Part shown: one piece after another, positions 1 through 8,704 of the stretch
Layout: the number at the start of each line of letters is the position of its first letter
Position numbering within the stretch: position 1 is the stretch's first letter
NCBI RefSeq assembly: GCF_900067135.1
Contig: NZ_FJUR01000001.1
Span: 3,041,501-3,105,500 of the forward strand
Reading direction: 5' to 3'
DNA from: Rhizobium sp. 9140
GTDB taxonomy: Bacteria > Pseudomonadota > Alphaproteobacteria > Rhizobiales > Rhizobiaceae
DNA: 64,000 nt
Translations under genes and position numbers: made by a program
Notes under the pieces: generated by a model
What the model was told of the DNA's origin: nothing
Database searches by the model: none
Seen by the model: the letters and a program-made list of their open reading frames with translations, nothing else

Positions 1-1581
1 GCACCGGTCCACGGGCTCATCACGGGCCAACCCGATGAATACGACCGCCGCATCGAGGTCATCAGCGGGCCTCGCTTTGGCATCGTCGGCGAGGAGCAGG
101 CTGTCACCTTCCGCGTCATCGACGACGGGCGGACACCTGTCGGCGCCGCCGAGGTCACCGTCAGCCTGAACGGCCAGCAGATCGCCACGCAGCAGGCGGA
201 GCCGGGAACCGACATCCCGTTCAGCTTCACCGTGCCACGCGGCGGTAACAATATTCTGGAGTTCGCCGTGGCGCCGCTGGCCGGCGAAGTCACCGAGGCG
301 AACAATCGCGCGGTTCACGTGCTCGACGGCATCCGCGAGAACCTGCGCGTGCTCCTCGTCTCCGGCGAACCACACTCCGGCGAGCGCGCCTGGCGCAACC
401 TGCTCAAGTCCGACGCATCGGTCGATCTCGTACATTTCACCATTCTGCGCCCACCGGAAAAACAGGATGGCACGCCGATCAACGAACTGTCGTTGATTGC
501 CTTCCCCACGCGCGAACTGTTCATCGAGAAGATCAACGAGTTCGACCTGATCATCTTCGACCGCTACCAGCATCGCGGCGTGCTGCCGATCATCTATTAC
601 GACAACATCGCGCAATATGTCGAAAACGGCGGCGCTCTGCTGATCGCCGCCGGCCCGGAACATGCGGGTGCCGACTCGATCGCCACCACGCCCCTCTCCG
701 CCGTCCTTCCCGCGAGTCCGACCGGGCAGATGAACGACAAAGCCTTCTTTCCGCGATTGACCAACGAGGGCCGGAAGCATCCCGTGACACGCGGGCTCGA
801 GGGCGCAAACAGCGAACCGCCACATTGGGGCCGCTGGTTCCGCACCGTCGATGTCGATCCGCCGGAAGGACAGACGATCATGCAGGGCGCCGACAACAAG
901 CCCCTGCTGGTGCTGAACCGGGTTGGCAAGGGCCGCGTCGCCATGCTCCTGTCCGATCAGGGCTGGCTCTGGGCACGCGGCTTCGAGGGCGGTGGTCCGA
1001 GCGTCTCGCTCTACCGCCGCATGGCCCATTGGCTGATGCAGGAACCCGCCTTGGAAGAGGAAGCCCTGACCGCGCGCGCCAGCGGCCGGACGCTGGAACT
1101 CACCCGCCAGACCATTGCCGGCGATCCCGGCCCCGCGCGCCTCACTCTGCCCTCGGGCGAAACGCAGGACGTTGCCTTGACCGAGCGCGAGCCCGGGCTT
1201 TACCGCGCGGATGTGCGCACCGGCGAAACCGGCCTGTTCGAGGTGGCCAATGGCGACCTGACGACGCTCGTCCATGTCGGCAGCGTGGACGCGCCGGAGT
1301 TCAAGGCGACGGTCTCGACGGAGGATACACTGTCGCCTTTGGCGGAGAAGACGAAGGGGATCGTCCACCGCGTGGCCGATGCCTCCGGCACCATCGACCT
1401 CCCCGCCATCCTGCCCGTTCGGGGTCCGGTCCGCGTCGCCGATGCCAATCGGATGTCGCTGCGCATGACGGATGAAACCGTTCTGAAGGGCGTCAACTCT
1501 CTCCCGCTCTTCGCCGGCTTCCTCGGCCTTGCGGCGCTGCTCCTCGTGCTCTCCAGCACCTGGTATCGCGAAGGCCGCTAG
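1..1581 (+). CDS. Membrane protein with glutamine-amidotransferase-like domain, 5'-partial
   Basis: The reading frame is already open at base 1, so the start lies outside the window; 526 residues are visible. The first part looks like beta-sandwich, CARDB-like sequence. From about fragment residue 115 there is a Rossmann-like segment (RVLLVSGEPHSGERAW, then FDLIIFDRY and GGALLIAAGPEH) of the class I glutamine amidotransferase-like fold found in large rhizobial membrane proteins. No obvious catalytic Cys is seen, so amidotransferase activity is doubtful. A single hydrophobic helix (LPLFAGFLGLAALLLVL) sits about 20 residues from the C-terminus, ending in a charged tail. Such proteins usually follow MoxR ATPase and DUF58/DUF4159 genes; that part would lie left of the window. 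The product name is family-level only. Confidence 0.8.
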   Translation, partial: APVHGLITGQPDEYDRRIEVISGPRFGIVGEEQAVTFRVIDDGRTPVGAAEVTVSLNGQQIATQQAEPGTDIPFSFTVPRGGNNILEFAVAPLAGEVTEANNRAVHVLDGIRENLRVLLVSGEPHSGERAWRNLLKSDASVDLVHFTILRPPEKQDGTPINELSLIAFPTRELFIEKINEFDLIIFDRYQHRGVLPIIYYDNIAQYVENGGALLIAAGPEHAGADSIATTPLSAVLPASPTGQMNDKAFFPRLTNEGRKHPVTRGLEGANSEPPHWGRWFRTVDVDPPEGQTIMQGADNKPLLVLNRVGKGRVAMLLSDQGWLWARGFEGGGPSVSLYRRMAHWLMQEPALEEEALTARASGRTLELTRQTIAGDPGPARLTLPSGETQDVALTEREPGLYRADVRTGETGLFEVANGDLTTLVHVGSVDAPEFKATVSTEDTLSPLAEKTKGIVHRVADASGTIDLPAILPVRGPVRVADANRMSLRMTDETVLKGVNSLPLFAGFLGLAALLLVLSSTWYREGR

Positions 1582-2444
1582 CTCTTGGGACTTGTGCCGT
1601 CGATGAAAGCAAGTACGGCGGCGGCATAGCCTGCCGGGTCCTGATAGATCGCCTTGTGGCCGACATCCTTGAGCAGAAGGAACCGGGCACCGGGAATCGT
1701 GCGGGCGATATATTCGGAATGCGTACGGCTAACCGCTTCGTCATGATCCCCGAGAGCGATCAGGGTGGGCACGCGGATACTCTTCAGGTCGGCTTCGGTG
1801 TAATGAGGCTCGGTCTCCCAGAGCTTGGCTATGGCGTCACGAAATACCGGATAGTCGTCGGGCGTCGAGGAGAGACGGCGATAATCCGTCTCGTCACGAT
1901 TGCCATCAGACTGGTGCAGCGAGAAACGCGGTTGGGGAAGAAGGCCGTCCGGCGAGACGTTGGCGGCCTGCGCGAAGAGTTTCGTCAGCCGTTCAGGATG
2001 ATGCAGGGCGATGTCGAGCCCGATGATGCCGCCATCGCTCCAGCCGACGAGCGCCGTTCGCTCGATCTTCAACGCATCGAGCAGGGCGATGTAGTCCTCG
2101 GCCATGAGATGATAGGTGAAGGGGGCATTCGTTCGGGTGGAATGGCCATGCCCCCGGCTGTCGGCAATGATGACCTCGTGGGTCTTCGCAAGGAGCGGCA
2201 CCTGGAAACCCCAGACATCGGCGCTTCCCATACCGCCATGGATGAGCAGGATCGGTGATCCCTTCCCCTTGCCGTAGACCGCATAATACATGCGGATCCC
2301 GTTGACGGCGGCAAAGCCGCTTTCATCGGCGCGCGGCAGCGGCGGCGGCGGATTGAAGCGGTACCACCGCTCGTCGCCCGCTACTCCGAGGTAGCCGAGC
2401 GCAAAGACAATGAACGCGAGCACGAGACCCTTGAGACCGGACAT
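1578..2444 (-). CDS. Alpha/beta hydrolase, membrane-anchored or exported
   Basis: Encodes 288 residues with an N-terminal hydrophobic stretch (GLVLAFIVFALGYLGVAG) that is either a signal anchor or a signal peptide, so the enzyme probably works in the periplasm. The alpha/beta hydrolase fold is clear: oxyanion HGG, nucleophile elbow G-W-S-D-G-G with Ser near residue 136, acid in GDHDEAV and a catalytic His in DVGHKAIYQ. The substrate cannot be deduced. I prefer the ATG at 2444 over the in-frame GTG six bases upstream, because an AAGG lies about 10 bases before the ATG. The gene converges with the upstream membrane protein, and the two stop codons overlap within CTAG at 1578-1581. Confidence 0.88.
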   Translation of the reverse strand: MSGLKGLVLAFIVFALGYLGVAGDERWYRFNPPPPLPRADESGFAAVNGIRMYYAVYGKGKGSPILLIHGGMGSADVWGFQVPLLAKTHEVIIADSRGHGHSTRTNAPFTYHLMAEDYIALLDALKIERTALVGWSDGGIIGLDIALHHPERLTKLFAQAANVSPDGLLPQPRFSLHQSDGNRDETDYRRLSSTPDDYPVFRDAIAKLWETEPHYTEADLKSIRVPTLIALGDHDEAVSRTHSEYIARTIPGARFLLLKDVGHKAIYQDPAGYAAAVLAFIDGTSPKS

Positions 2445-2547
2445 GAGCACGCAACCTTGGCTTCGTCCGGCGTAGCGTCCGGATACACCGCGAGACTACC
2501 CGTACGGTGTTGAGGAACGCTTACGTGAAGCCCGACAATTGGCGCGA

Positions 2548-3054
2548 TCAGCCGCGCCAGCGGATGTCGCCGGCAAGCCGCGCATGGATGTCGGCGCCGA
2601 TCGGCACCACCAGAACCCTCGCCATATCGACCGGGCCGGGAAACGCCAGCGCGCCGCGGGCGACCGGCTCGAAGCCGAGCGGCTGATAATAGGCGGCGTC
2701 GCCGACGAGGATCACGGCCTCCGAGCCCTTCCGCCGGGCGGCCTCCACGGCGATCCGCACCAGTTCCCGCCCGATTCCCCTGTTCTTGTGGGAAGGCCGC
2801 ACGGCCAGCGGCCCCAGCAGATGGGCGCAGACAGGACCGGCAAAGACCGGCGTCATCCGAACGGAACCGATCGTTTCGCCATCGTCGGCGCAGATGAAGG
2901 ACAGAGAGCGATCATGCGGCCCCTGTTCGCGGATGCGAGCGGCCGCGCGCGCAAACCGGCCGGGGCCGAAGGCTTCCTCATTGATCAGTTCGATAGCGGC
3001 GGTGTGGGAGGCATCTTCCGTCAGATAGACGAGGTCGTGCTTGTGCATGAACAT
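2548..3054 (-). CDS. GNAT family N-acetyltransferase
   Basis: A 168-residue protein with the GNAT fold. The acetyl-CoA pyrophosphate loop is seen as PSHKNRGIGRELV near residues 85-100, preceded by the beta-strand GPLAVRP. It is followed by the AILVGDAAYYQPLGFEPV segment typical of the YhbS-like branch. Members acetylate amines of small molecules or proteins; the acceptor is unknown here. Start codons ATG at 3054 and 3048 are both possible and neither has a strong ribosome binding site. It is monocistronic by spacing and divergent from the glutathione transferase gene. Confidence 0.87.
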   Translation of the reverse strand: MFMHKHDLVYLTEDASHTAAIELINEEAFGPGRFARAAARIREQGPHDRSLSFICADDGETIGSVRMTPVFAGPVCAHLLGPLAVRPSHKNRGIGRELVRIAVEAARRKGSEAVILVGDAAYYQPLGFEPVARGALAFPGPVDMARVLVVPIGADIHARLAGDIRWRG

Positions 3055-3321
3055 AGGGAAACCCGATTGGCGAACGAAACATGGGGAACGGCAACGCGCG
3101 ACCGCGCATGCCCGAAAGCATGGTCATCAGCGTCGTCGAGGGTTTCCTGCAAAATGCATGTTCACGTCTTTCGAGAAAAAGCTGGTGCGCCGATAGCAGA
3201 AAAAAAATGCATCACCAAGTGAAAACGCATCGTTCACCGCGACATGCCTGTCCGGACATTGCCGGTCTCCTATCTTGTGTGACATCGAAGACACGGGAAA
3301 CGACAACGAGGAAACCGATCC

Positions 3322-4308
3322 ATGGGCATGCTGGTCGAGGGCATCTGGCACGACGTCTGGTACGATACCGCAGCGACCAAGGGGCATTTCAAGCGCTCCG
3401 AATCGCAGTTCCGCAACTGGGTGACGGCAGATGGCCGTGCGGGTCCGACGGGCGAAGCCGGCTTCAAGGCCGAAGCCGGACGCTACCACCTCTATGTCTC
3501 GCTTGCCTGTCCCTGGGCCCATCGCACGCTGATCTTCCGGACGCTGAAGGGTCTCAAGGACCTGATCTCGGTCTCCGTCGTCGATTACCTCATGCTGTCG
3601 AAGGGCTGGGAGTTCAAGGACGGTCCGGGGGATACGCGGGATCATCTCTTCGGCGCAAAGGCGCTGTCCGAAATCTACGTCCGTGCCGATCCGAAATACT
3701 CCGGCCGCGTCACCGTTCCCGTCCTGTGGGACAAGACGCAGAACAAGCTTGTCTCCAACGAATCCGCCGACATCATCCGCATGCTCAACGCCGCCTTCGA
3801 CGGGCTGACCGGATCGACGCTCGACCTCTACCCGACCGACCTGCGCAGCGAGATCGATGGGCTTAACGCCCGCATCTACGACACCGTCAACAACGGCGTC
3901 TACAAGGCCGGCTTCGCCACCACACAGGACGCCTATGCGGAAAGCGTCGAGGCGATCTTCGAAACGCTCGATGATCTCGAAGAGCGGCTGTCGATCCGGC
4001 GCTATCTCCTCGGCGATCGCGTGACCGAGGCCGACTGGCGGTTGTTTACGACACTGGTGCGGTTCGATCCGGTCTATGTCGGCCACTTCAAATGCAACAT
4101 CCGCCGCATAGCCGACTATCCCAACCTGCAGGGCTACCTGAAGGACCTCTACCAGACCCCCGGTGTCGCCGGCACGGTGAATATGCACCACATCAAGCAT
4201 CACTATTACGAGAGCCACAACACCATCAACCCGACCGGCATTGTGCCGGAAGGTCCCCGCCTCGACCTCGACAGCCCGCATGGCCGGGAACACCTGACAG
4301 CGGGCTGA
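3322..4308 (+). CDS. yqjG: Glutathionyl-hydroquinone reductase (xi-class glutathione transferase)
   Basis: A 328-residue protein matching the YqjG/ECM4 family, which reduces glutathionyl-hydroquinones with glutathione. The diagnostic SLACPWAHRT motif with the catalytic Cys at residue 63 is present. It is followed by the thioredoxin-like half with VPVLWDKTQNKLVSNESADIIRML (split here as VPVLWDK and SNESADIIRML) and an all-helical C-terminal half ending with the GPRLD signature. The length is normal for the family. The ATG at 3322 follows GAGGAAACC. A palindromic extragenic repeat follows the stop. The gene symbol follows E. coli usage. Confidence 0.9.
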   Translation: MGMLVEGIWHDVWYDTAATKGHFKRSESQFRNWVTADGRAGPTGEAGFKAEAGRYHLYVSLACPWAHRTLIFRTLKGLKDLISVSVVDYLMLSKGWEFKDGPGDTRDHLFGAKALSEIYVRADPKYSGRVTVPVLWDKTQNKLVSNESADIIRMLNAAFDGLTGSTLDLYPTDLRSEIDGLNARIYDTVNNGVYKAGFATTQDAYAESVEAIFETLDDLEERLSIRRYLLGDRVTEADWRLFTTLVRFDPVYVGHFKCNIRRIADYPNLQGYLKDLYQTPGVAGTVNMHHIKHHYYESHNTINPTGIVPEGPRLDLDSPHGREHLTAG

Positions 4309-4332
4309 TTGCCTGTGCCGTTCAAGATCGTG

Positions 4333-4363
4333 GCAAAAGCGTGCCGCGGCGGTTAGCTTTTGC
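4333..4363. repeat. Extragenic palindromic repeat, copy 1
   Basis: Arms GCAAAAGC (4333-4340) and GCTTTTGC (4356-4363) flank a core GTGCCGCGGCGGTTA. The core and arms resemble the element at 53346-53384, which has GCAAAAG, TGCGCGGCGGTT and TTTGCGA. The shared sequence and placement just after a stop codon suggest members of one small rhizobial extragenic repeat family. A simple transcription terminator is an alternative for this copy, although there is no U-tract. Confidence 0.5.
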
Positions 4364-4366
4364 GAG

Positions 4367-4408
4367 GATATGCGCTAGGTAGAACCCATGTTCAAACTAG
4401 CGCATATC
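4367..4408. repeat. Perfect 12-bp inverted repeat around the metallophosphoesterase start codon
   Basis: GATATGCGCTAG at 4367-4378 and CTAGCGCATATC at 4397-4408 are exact reverse complements. They are separated by 18 bases that hold the ATG at 4388-4390. In the mRNA this would fold into a 12-bp hairpin with the initiation codon in its loop. As DNA it could be an operator that a dimeric regulator binds. The right arm is coding sequence for residues 4-7 or so of the phosphoesterase. No clear Shine-Dalgarno sequence precedes the ATG. Confidence 0.75.
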
Positions 4409-5296
4409 TCCGACATCCATCTCGGTCCCCTCCCCAGCCTGTCCCTTCGCGAACTCGCCTCGAAACGCATCACCGGTTTCATCAACTGGCATCGCAACCG
4501 GCGCAGCCATATGGTGGGGGATACGCTGAACACGCTGATGGATGCGATCGACCGGATCGACCCGGATCATCTCGCCATCACCGGCGACATGGTCAACCTC
4601 GCCTCCTCTCGGGAGATCGAGACGGTAAGAGCATGGCTGACGGATGCCGGCGAGCCGCGCAATATCTCGGTGATCCCCGGCAATCACGACGCCTATGTGC
4701 CGGGCGCCTATGAGAAGGCGACGAAGGCCTGGTATCCCTTCATGCGGGGCGAAGATGCGCCCGCGGTGTGGAACGAGGACTTCCACTGCTACCCCTATAT
4801 GCGCGTTCGCGGCAATGTCGCGATCATCGGCTGTTCCACGGCCCTTGCCACGCCGCCCTTCGCCGCCAGCGGCTATTTCGGCCGCCGTCAGGCCCGCGAG
4901 ACGGTCAACCTGCTGCGGGCCGCCGGAGAGGCCGGCCTCTTCCGCGTCGTCATGATCCACCATCCGCCGATCCGCGGTGCGACGCCCACCCATAAGCGCA
5001 TGATCGGTATCCGCCGCTTCGGCGCCACCATCTCGGCAGGCGGCGCGGAGCTCGTGCTCCATGGGCATACCCATCTCAACACGGTCTACTCCTTGCGCGG
5101 CCAGAAGATGCCCGTGCCCGTCGTCGGCATCGCCTCGGCATCGCAGGGCCTCGGCGGCTCCAAGCCCCCTGCCGGGTTCAACCTCTTCTCGATATCGGGA
5201 AGCCCTGGCAACTGGAAACTGCTGCGGGAGCGCTTCGAGTTGAACGAGATCGGACAAGGCGTGCACCTGGCGGAAACCACGCGTTTCCTCGCCTGA
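4388..5296 (+). CDS. Metallophosphoesterase (calcineurin-like)
   Basis: Encodes 302 residues with the full set of calcineurin-like phosphoesterase motifs: D-x-H in HISDIHLG (residues 7-13), GDMVN (66-70), GNHD (98-101), MIHHPP and GHTHLN. These bind two metal ions for hydrolysis of phosphomono- or diesters. The family includes cAMP phosphodiesterases and other enzymes, so the substrate is open. No signal peptide is present, so it is probably cytoplasmic. The gene stands alone. Its start codon sits in the loop of a perfect 12-bp inverted repeat (4367-4408) and lacks an obvious ribosome binding site, which suggests control at translation or by a bound repressor. Confidence 0.9.
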   Translation: MFKLAHISDIHLGPLPSLSLRELASKRITGFINWHRNRRSHMVGDTLNTLMDAIDRIDPDHLAITGDMVNLASSREIETVRAWLTDAGEPRNISVIPGNHDAYVPGAYEKATKAWYPFMRGEDAPAVWNEDFHCYPYMRVRGNVAIIGCSTALATPPFAASGYFGRRQARETVNLLRAAGEAGLFRVVMIHHPPIRGATPTHKRMIGIRRFGATISAGGAELVLHGHTHLNTVYSLRGQKMPVPVVGIASASQGLGGSKPPAGFNLFSISGSPGNWKLLRERFELNEIGQGVHLAETTRFLA

Positions 5297-5488
5297 GCGC
5301 GCAAAAACGGAAACCACCACCGCGCCACCACATCGTGATCGGCAAAAAACCGTGATAGAACCATGCCTCGGCTTGCGAAGCGGCAGCCGATGGTTTCATA
5401 TCTCAGCGGTTCGACAAACGGGAGCCGATGGCTTGACGCCGACCATGAAGCGTCGGGAGTCCGGACTAAACCTCCGCAGGTGAAAGCG

Positions 5489-5977
5489 ATGCGCCCAGCT
5501 CAGGAAACGATCGACATCAGCCGTGATCTCGTCAGTCTGCTGCCGAGGTTGAGGCGCTTTGCCCTGACCCTGACGCGCGACGGACTGCAGGCCGATGACC
5601 TTGTGCAGACGGTGTGCGAGCGCGCAACGGGACGCCAGCCGGTCTGGAACGGCCATGGTCGGCTGGAAGACGCGCTGTACACGCTGGCGCGCACCCTGCG
5701 CGACGAGACCACGGGCCGCAAGCGCATCCCCGCTAATCTGCAGGACGGCCATAGCCCGTCGGGGAAAGCGGTCACTGCCGGCGTCGTGCAGCAGATGATC
5801 ATTTCAATGCCCGAAGGGCTTGCCAGCGCCTTCCTTCTGGTTGCCGTCGAGCATAGAACCTATCGCGACGCCGGCCGGATCCTGGACCTGGCGCCGGATG
5901 TCATCGCGGCCAAGCTGGCGACCGCCCGGGCGCGGCTGGCTTCGATGGCCTCCGACATGACGGAAAGAAGGGCCTGA
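5489..5977 (+). CDS. ECF-type RNA polymerase sigma factor, region 4 divergent
   Basis: A 162-residue protein with sigma region 2 (LLPRLRRFALTLTRDGLQADDLVQTVCERA, i.e. RRFALTLTRD followed by ADDLVQTV) and a region 4-like C-terminus (MPEGLASAFLLVAVEHRTYRDAGRILDL and following). The recognition helix reads DVIAAKLATARARL where most relatives have a GTVKSRLxRAR type, so key DNA-contacting positions are changed. The ATG at 5489 follows GCAGGTGAAAG. A longer frame opens at 5363, but it lacks family resemblance before this ATG. The anti-sigma gene starts two bases after the stop, so the two are co-transcribed and the pair should work as sigma and antagonist. Confidence 0.82.
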   Translation: MRPAQETIDISRDLVSLLPRLRRFALTLTRDGLQADDLVQTVCERATGRQPVWNGHGRLEDALYTLARTLRDETTGRKRIPANLQDGHSPSGKAVTAGVVQQMIISMPEGLASAFLLVAVEHRTYRDAGRILDLAPDVIAAKLATARARLASMASDMTERRA

Positions 5978-5979
5978 CC

Positions 5980-6807
5980 TTGCAGAACACGAAAAGTCCC
6001 TCCATCGAGGCGCGGCTGTCAGCCTATCTCGATGGCGAAGTGGACGAGAACGAGCGCCGGGAGATCGACCAGCTTTTGGCTAGGGATGCCGAGGCCCGTC
6101 GGCTGCTCGAGCACCTGAAACAGGGCAGCGCCTTCGGTGCCTCCGGCTTCGAAGCTTTCCTGCACGATCCCGTGCCCTTGTCGCTTGCCCGCCGCATCCG
6201 CCAGGGTATCGACATCAACCCCAAGCAGGAACGCGTGGTCGGCGCACCACGGAAACAACGGCGCAAGCTCTGGCGCGGAGCGCTGGCCGCCTCCTGCGGC
6301 ATGCTGCTCATCGGCGGCTCCACCGGCTATCTCATCGGCCGCACCATCGACGACAACACACCGCCGACGCCGGTCGTCAAGGCCCGCACCTGGCTCGACG
6401 ACGTCACGGATGCGCACCGGGTCTATTCGCGCCAGCCACGCCATCTGGTCGAAGTCACCGCCGAAAACGACGAGGAGATCCGCAACTGGCTGACCGCCAG
6501 CACCGGCGTGTCCTTCGCCGTTCCGGATCTCTCGACAAGCAAGCTCACCTTCCAGGGCGCCCGCCTGCTGGTCGCCGCCGGCAAGCCGACCGCACAACTG
6601 CTCTTCAAGGATGAGGACGGCGAGGTCTACGCCATCTGTTTCCAGCGCTCACCGACCACGGACGAGAGCGGCCGGATGATAGAAAGCATGCGAGACGACC
6701 TCGCGCTCATTTCCTGGAACGAGCCGGGCGCCACCTATGTCGTCGTCGGCCCCTCGGCCACCGCCAACTTCAAGGACCTCGCCGACGCGATCGCGGACGT
6801 GATGTAG
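5980..6807 (+). CDS. Transmembrane anti-sigma factor
   Basis: A 275-residue protein. Residues 1-50 form the helical anti-sigma domain (RLSAYLDGEVDENERREIDQ), without the zinc-binding HxxxCxxC motif. A single membrane helix (ALAASCGMLLIGGSTGYLIG) lies near residues 97-117, followed by a roughly 155-residue periplasmic domain that could sense the signal. The start is an unusual TTG at 5980, preceded by GAAAGAAGGG at good distance; no in-frame ATG fits. It directly follows the sigma gene, which fits the usual sigma-then-antagonist order. The signal and target promoters are unknown. Confidence 0.82.
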   Translation: MQNTKSPSIEARLSAYLDGEVDENERREIDQLLARDAEARRLLEHLKQGSAFGASGFEAFLHDPVPLSLARRIRQGIDINPKQERVVGAPRKQRRKLWRGALAASCGMLLIGGSTGYLIGRTIDDNTPPTPVVKARTWLDDVTDAHRVYSRQPRHLVEVTAENDEEIRNWLTASTGVSFAVPDLSTSKLTFQGARLLVAAGKPTAQLLFKDEDGEVYAICFQRSPTTDESGRMIESMRDDLALISWNEPGATYVVVGPSATANFKDLADAIADVM

Positions 6808-6811
6808 CCTG

Positions 6812-6846
6812 AAAACAAAAATCCCCGGACGTTGCCATCCGGGGAT
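6812..6846 (-). terminator. Rho-independent terminator of leuA
   Basis: Arms ATCCCCGGA (6821-6829) and TCCGGGGAT (6838-6846) make a perfect 9-bp stem. Read on the minus strand it is followed by TTTTTGTTTTC. It lies just after the leuA stop codon and also separates leuA from the convergent anti-sigma gene. Confidence 0.88.
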
Positions 6847-6875
6847 GATGATCTCTCAGGATCAGCGGCAGACGA

Positions 6876-8585
6876 TCAGGCCACCTGCTCCTCGATCACA
6901 CGATTGGCAGCCGACACGATGGCTTCCAGAGACGCCGTGACGATATTGGTGTTAATGCCGGCCCCGAACAGCTTGCCGCCATTGTGCTGCACCTCGACAT
7001 AGGCAATAGCCGCCGCGTTCGAACCCTGCTGGAGCGAATGCTCGGAATAGTCGGCAACCGAGATATCGACGCCGAGATAGAGCGACAGCGCATTGATGAA
7101 GCCGTCGATCGGTCCCGTGCCACGCCCCTCGATCATCTTCGTCTCGCCGCGATCCGTGATCTCGGCCTGCACGATGCGTGCGCCGCGATGCTCGCCGAGC
7201 GGCAGCGTCGTGTGATCGACATAGCGGATGCGTGCGCCCGGCTGCTCGATATAGCGCTCCAGGAACCGCGCATGGATCGCCTTGGAGGGCAGCTCCTTGC
7301 CCTGCTCGTCGGTGATCCGCTGGATGTCCTCGCGGAACTCGACCTGCAGCGCACGCGGCAGGTTGATGCCGTAATCCTCCTGCAGGATGTAGGCGATGCC
7401 GCCCTTGCCCGACTGGGAATTGATCCGGATGATCGCCTCGTAGGACCGCCCGACGTCACGCGGATCGATCGGCAGATAGGGCACTTCCCACTGCGGCTTG
7501 TTGGCGGTCTTGATCGCCTTCATGCCCTTGTTGATCGCATCCTGATGCGAGCCGGAGAAGGCCGTGTAGACCAGTTCGCCGACATAAGGGTGACGCTCGG
7601 TAATCGCCATCTGGTTGGAATACTCGTAGACGTCCTTGATGCGCTCGATGTCGGAGCAATCGATCTGCGGGTCCACCCCTTGCGTGAACATGTTCAGCGC
7701 CAGCGTCACGATGTCCACATTGCCGGTGCGCTCGCCATTGCCGAACAGCGTTCCCTCGACACGGTCGGCACCGGCCATCAGACCGAGTTCCGCCGCGGCG
7801 ATGCCCGTGCCCCGGTCGTTGTGCGGGTGCAGCGAGATGATGATGTTTTCGCGATTGTCGAGATTGCGGCACATCCACTCGATCTGGTCGGCGTAGATGT
7901 TCGGCGTGGACATTTCCACGGTCGACGGCAGGTTCAGGATCAGCTTGTTCTCGGCTGTCGGCTTGATGATCTCGGCGACGGCATTGCAGATCTCCAGCGA
8001 CACCTCCAGTTCCGTACCGGTAAAGCTTTCCGGCGAATATTCGAATCGGAAATCGCCCCCGGCCTTCGCCGCCATGTCCGCAATCATCTTCGCCGCATCC
8101 GTGGCGATCTGCTTGATGCCCGGAACGTCCTTGGCAAACACCACCCGGCGCTGCAACTCGCTTGTCGAATTGTAGAAATGCACGATCGGCTTGTTGGCGC
8201 CTTGCAGCGCCTCGAACGTCCGCGTGATCAATTCCGGACGGCACTGAACCAGAACCTGCAAGGAGAGGTCGGCCGGGATATTGCCCTCCTCGATGCACCA
8301 GCGCGCGAAATCGAAGTCGGTCTGCGATGCGGAGGGGAAGCCGATCTCGATTTCATTGAACCCCATGTCGACCAGCAACTGGAACATCCGCGCCTTGCGG
8401 TCATGCCCCATGGGATCGACCAGCGATTGATTGCCGTCACGCAGATCGACGGAACACCAGATGGGCGGGCTCGAAATCGTCTTCGACGGCCATGTACGGT
8501 CGGTGATCGGAACCTGCGGATAAGGCTGATATTTGACGGCGGCCGCGGGCATGCCCTGTTTGACAGTATGGGACTTCAGGATCAT
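6876..8585 (-). CDS. leuA: 2-isopropylmalate synthase
   Basis: The first committed enzyme of leucine synthesis, condensing acetyl-CoA with 2-ketoisovalerate. Encodes 569 residues of the long LeuA type. It shows the N-terminal PPIWCSVDLRDGNQ signature with the metal-binding Asp, the barrel motif SLHPHNDRGTG with two metal His/Asn residues, GNGERTGN, and a C-terminal LeuA dimer/leucine-binding regulatory domain, so feedback inhibition by leucine is expected. I place the start at ATG 8585. In-frame GTG 8648 and ATG 8618 would add 21 or 10 residues that do not look conserved. A candidate leucine-responsive leader lies at 8705-8950 on the same strand, and a terminator follows the stop. Confidence 0.95.
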   Translation of the reverse strand: MILKSHTVKQGMPAAAVKYQPYPQVPITDRTWPSKTISSPPIWCSVDLRDGNQSLVDPMGHDRKARMFQLLVDMGFNEIEIGFPSASQTDFDFARWCIEEGNIPADLSLQVLVQCRPELITRTFEALQGANKPIVHFYNSTSELQRRVVFAKDVPGIKQIATDAAKMIADMAAKAGGDFRFEYSPESFTGTELEVSLEICNAVAEIIKPTAENKLILNLPSTVEMSTPNIYADQIEWMCRNLDNRENIIISLHPHNDRGTGIAAAELGLMAGADRVEGTLFGNGERTGNVDIVTLALNMFTQGVDPQIDCSDIERIKDVYEYSNQMAITERHPYVGELVYTAFSGSHQDAINKGMKAIKTANKPQWEVPYLPIDPRDVGRSYEAIIRINSQSGKGGIAYILQEDYGINLPRALQVEFREDIQRITDEQGKELPSKAIHARFLERYIEQPGARIRYVDHTTLPLGEHRGARIVQAEITDRGETKMIEGRGTGPIDGFINALSLYLGVDISVADYSEHSLQQGSNAAAIAYVEVQHNGGKLFGAGINTNIVTASLEAIVSAANRVIEEQVA

Positions 8586-8704
8586 TTCGGTTCTCTTCGA
8601 CTTCACAGCGTCCGGCATCGGGTCGATACGGGCATGGATCGCTGTCACGGTGAAACGTCGCGCGGGATGCCATAACCGATCGCACGTCGGTTGACGATGG
8701 CAAA

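Noticed and set aside
3127..4293. A 388-codon open frame antisense to the glutathionyl-hydroquinone reductase gene
   Set aside because: It has no recognisable domain and mirrors the codon pattern of a gene with clear catalytic motifs on the other strand; long antisense frames are common at this G+C content.
6984..8675. A 563-codon open frame antisense to leuA
   Set aside because: The composition is rich in Arg, Leu and Asp with no family features; leuA is certain on the minus strand.
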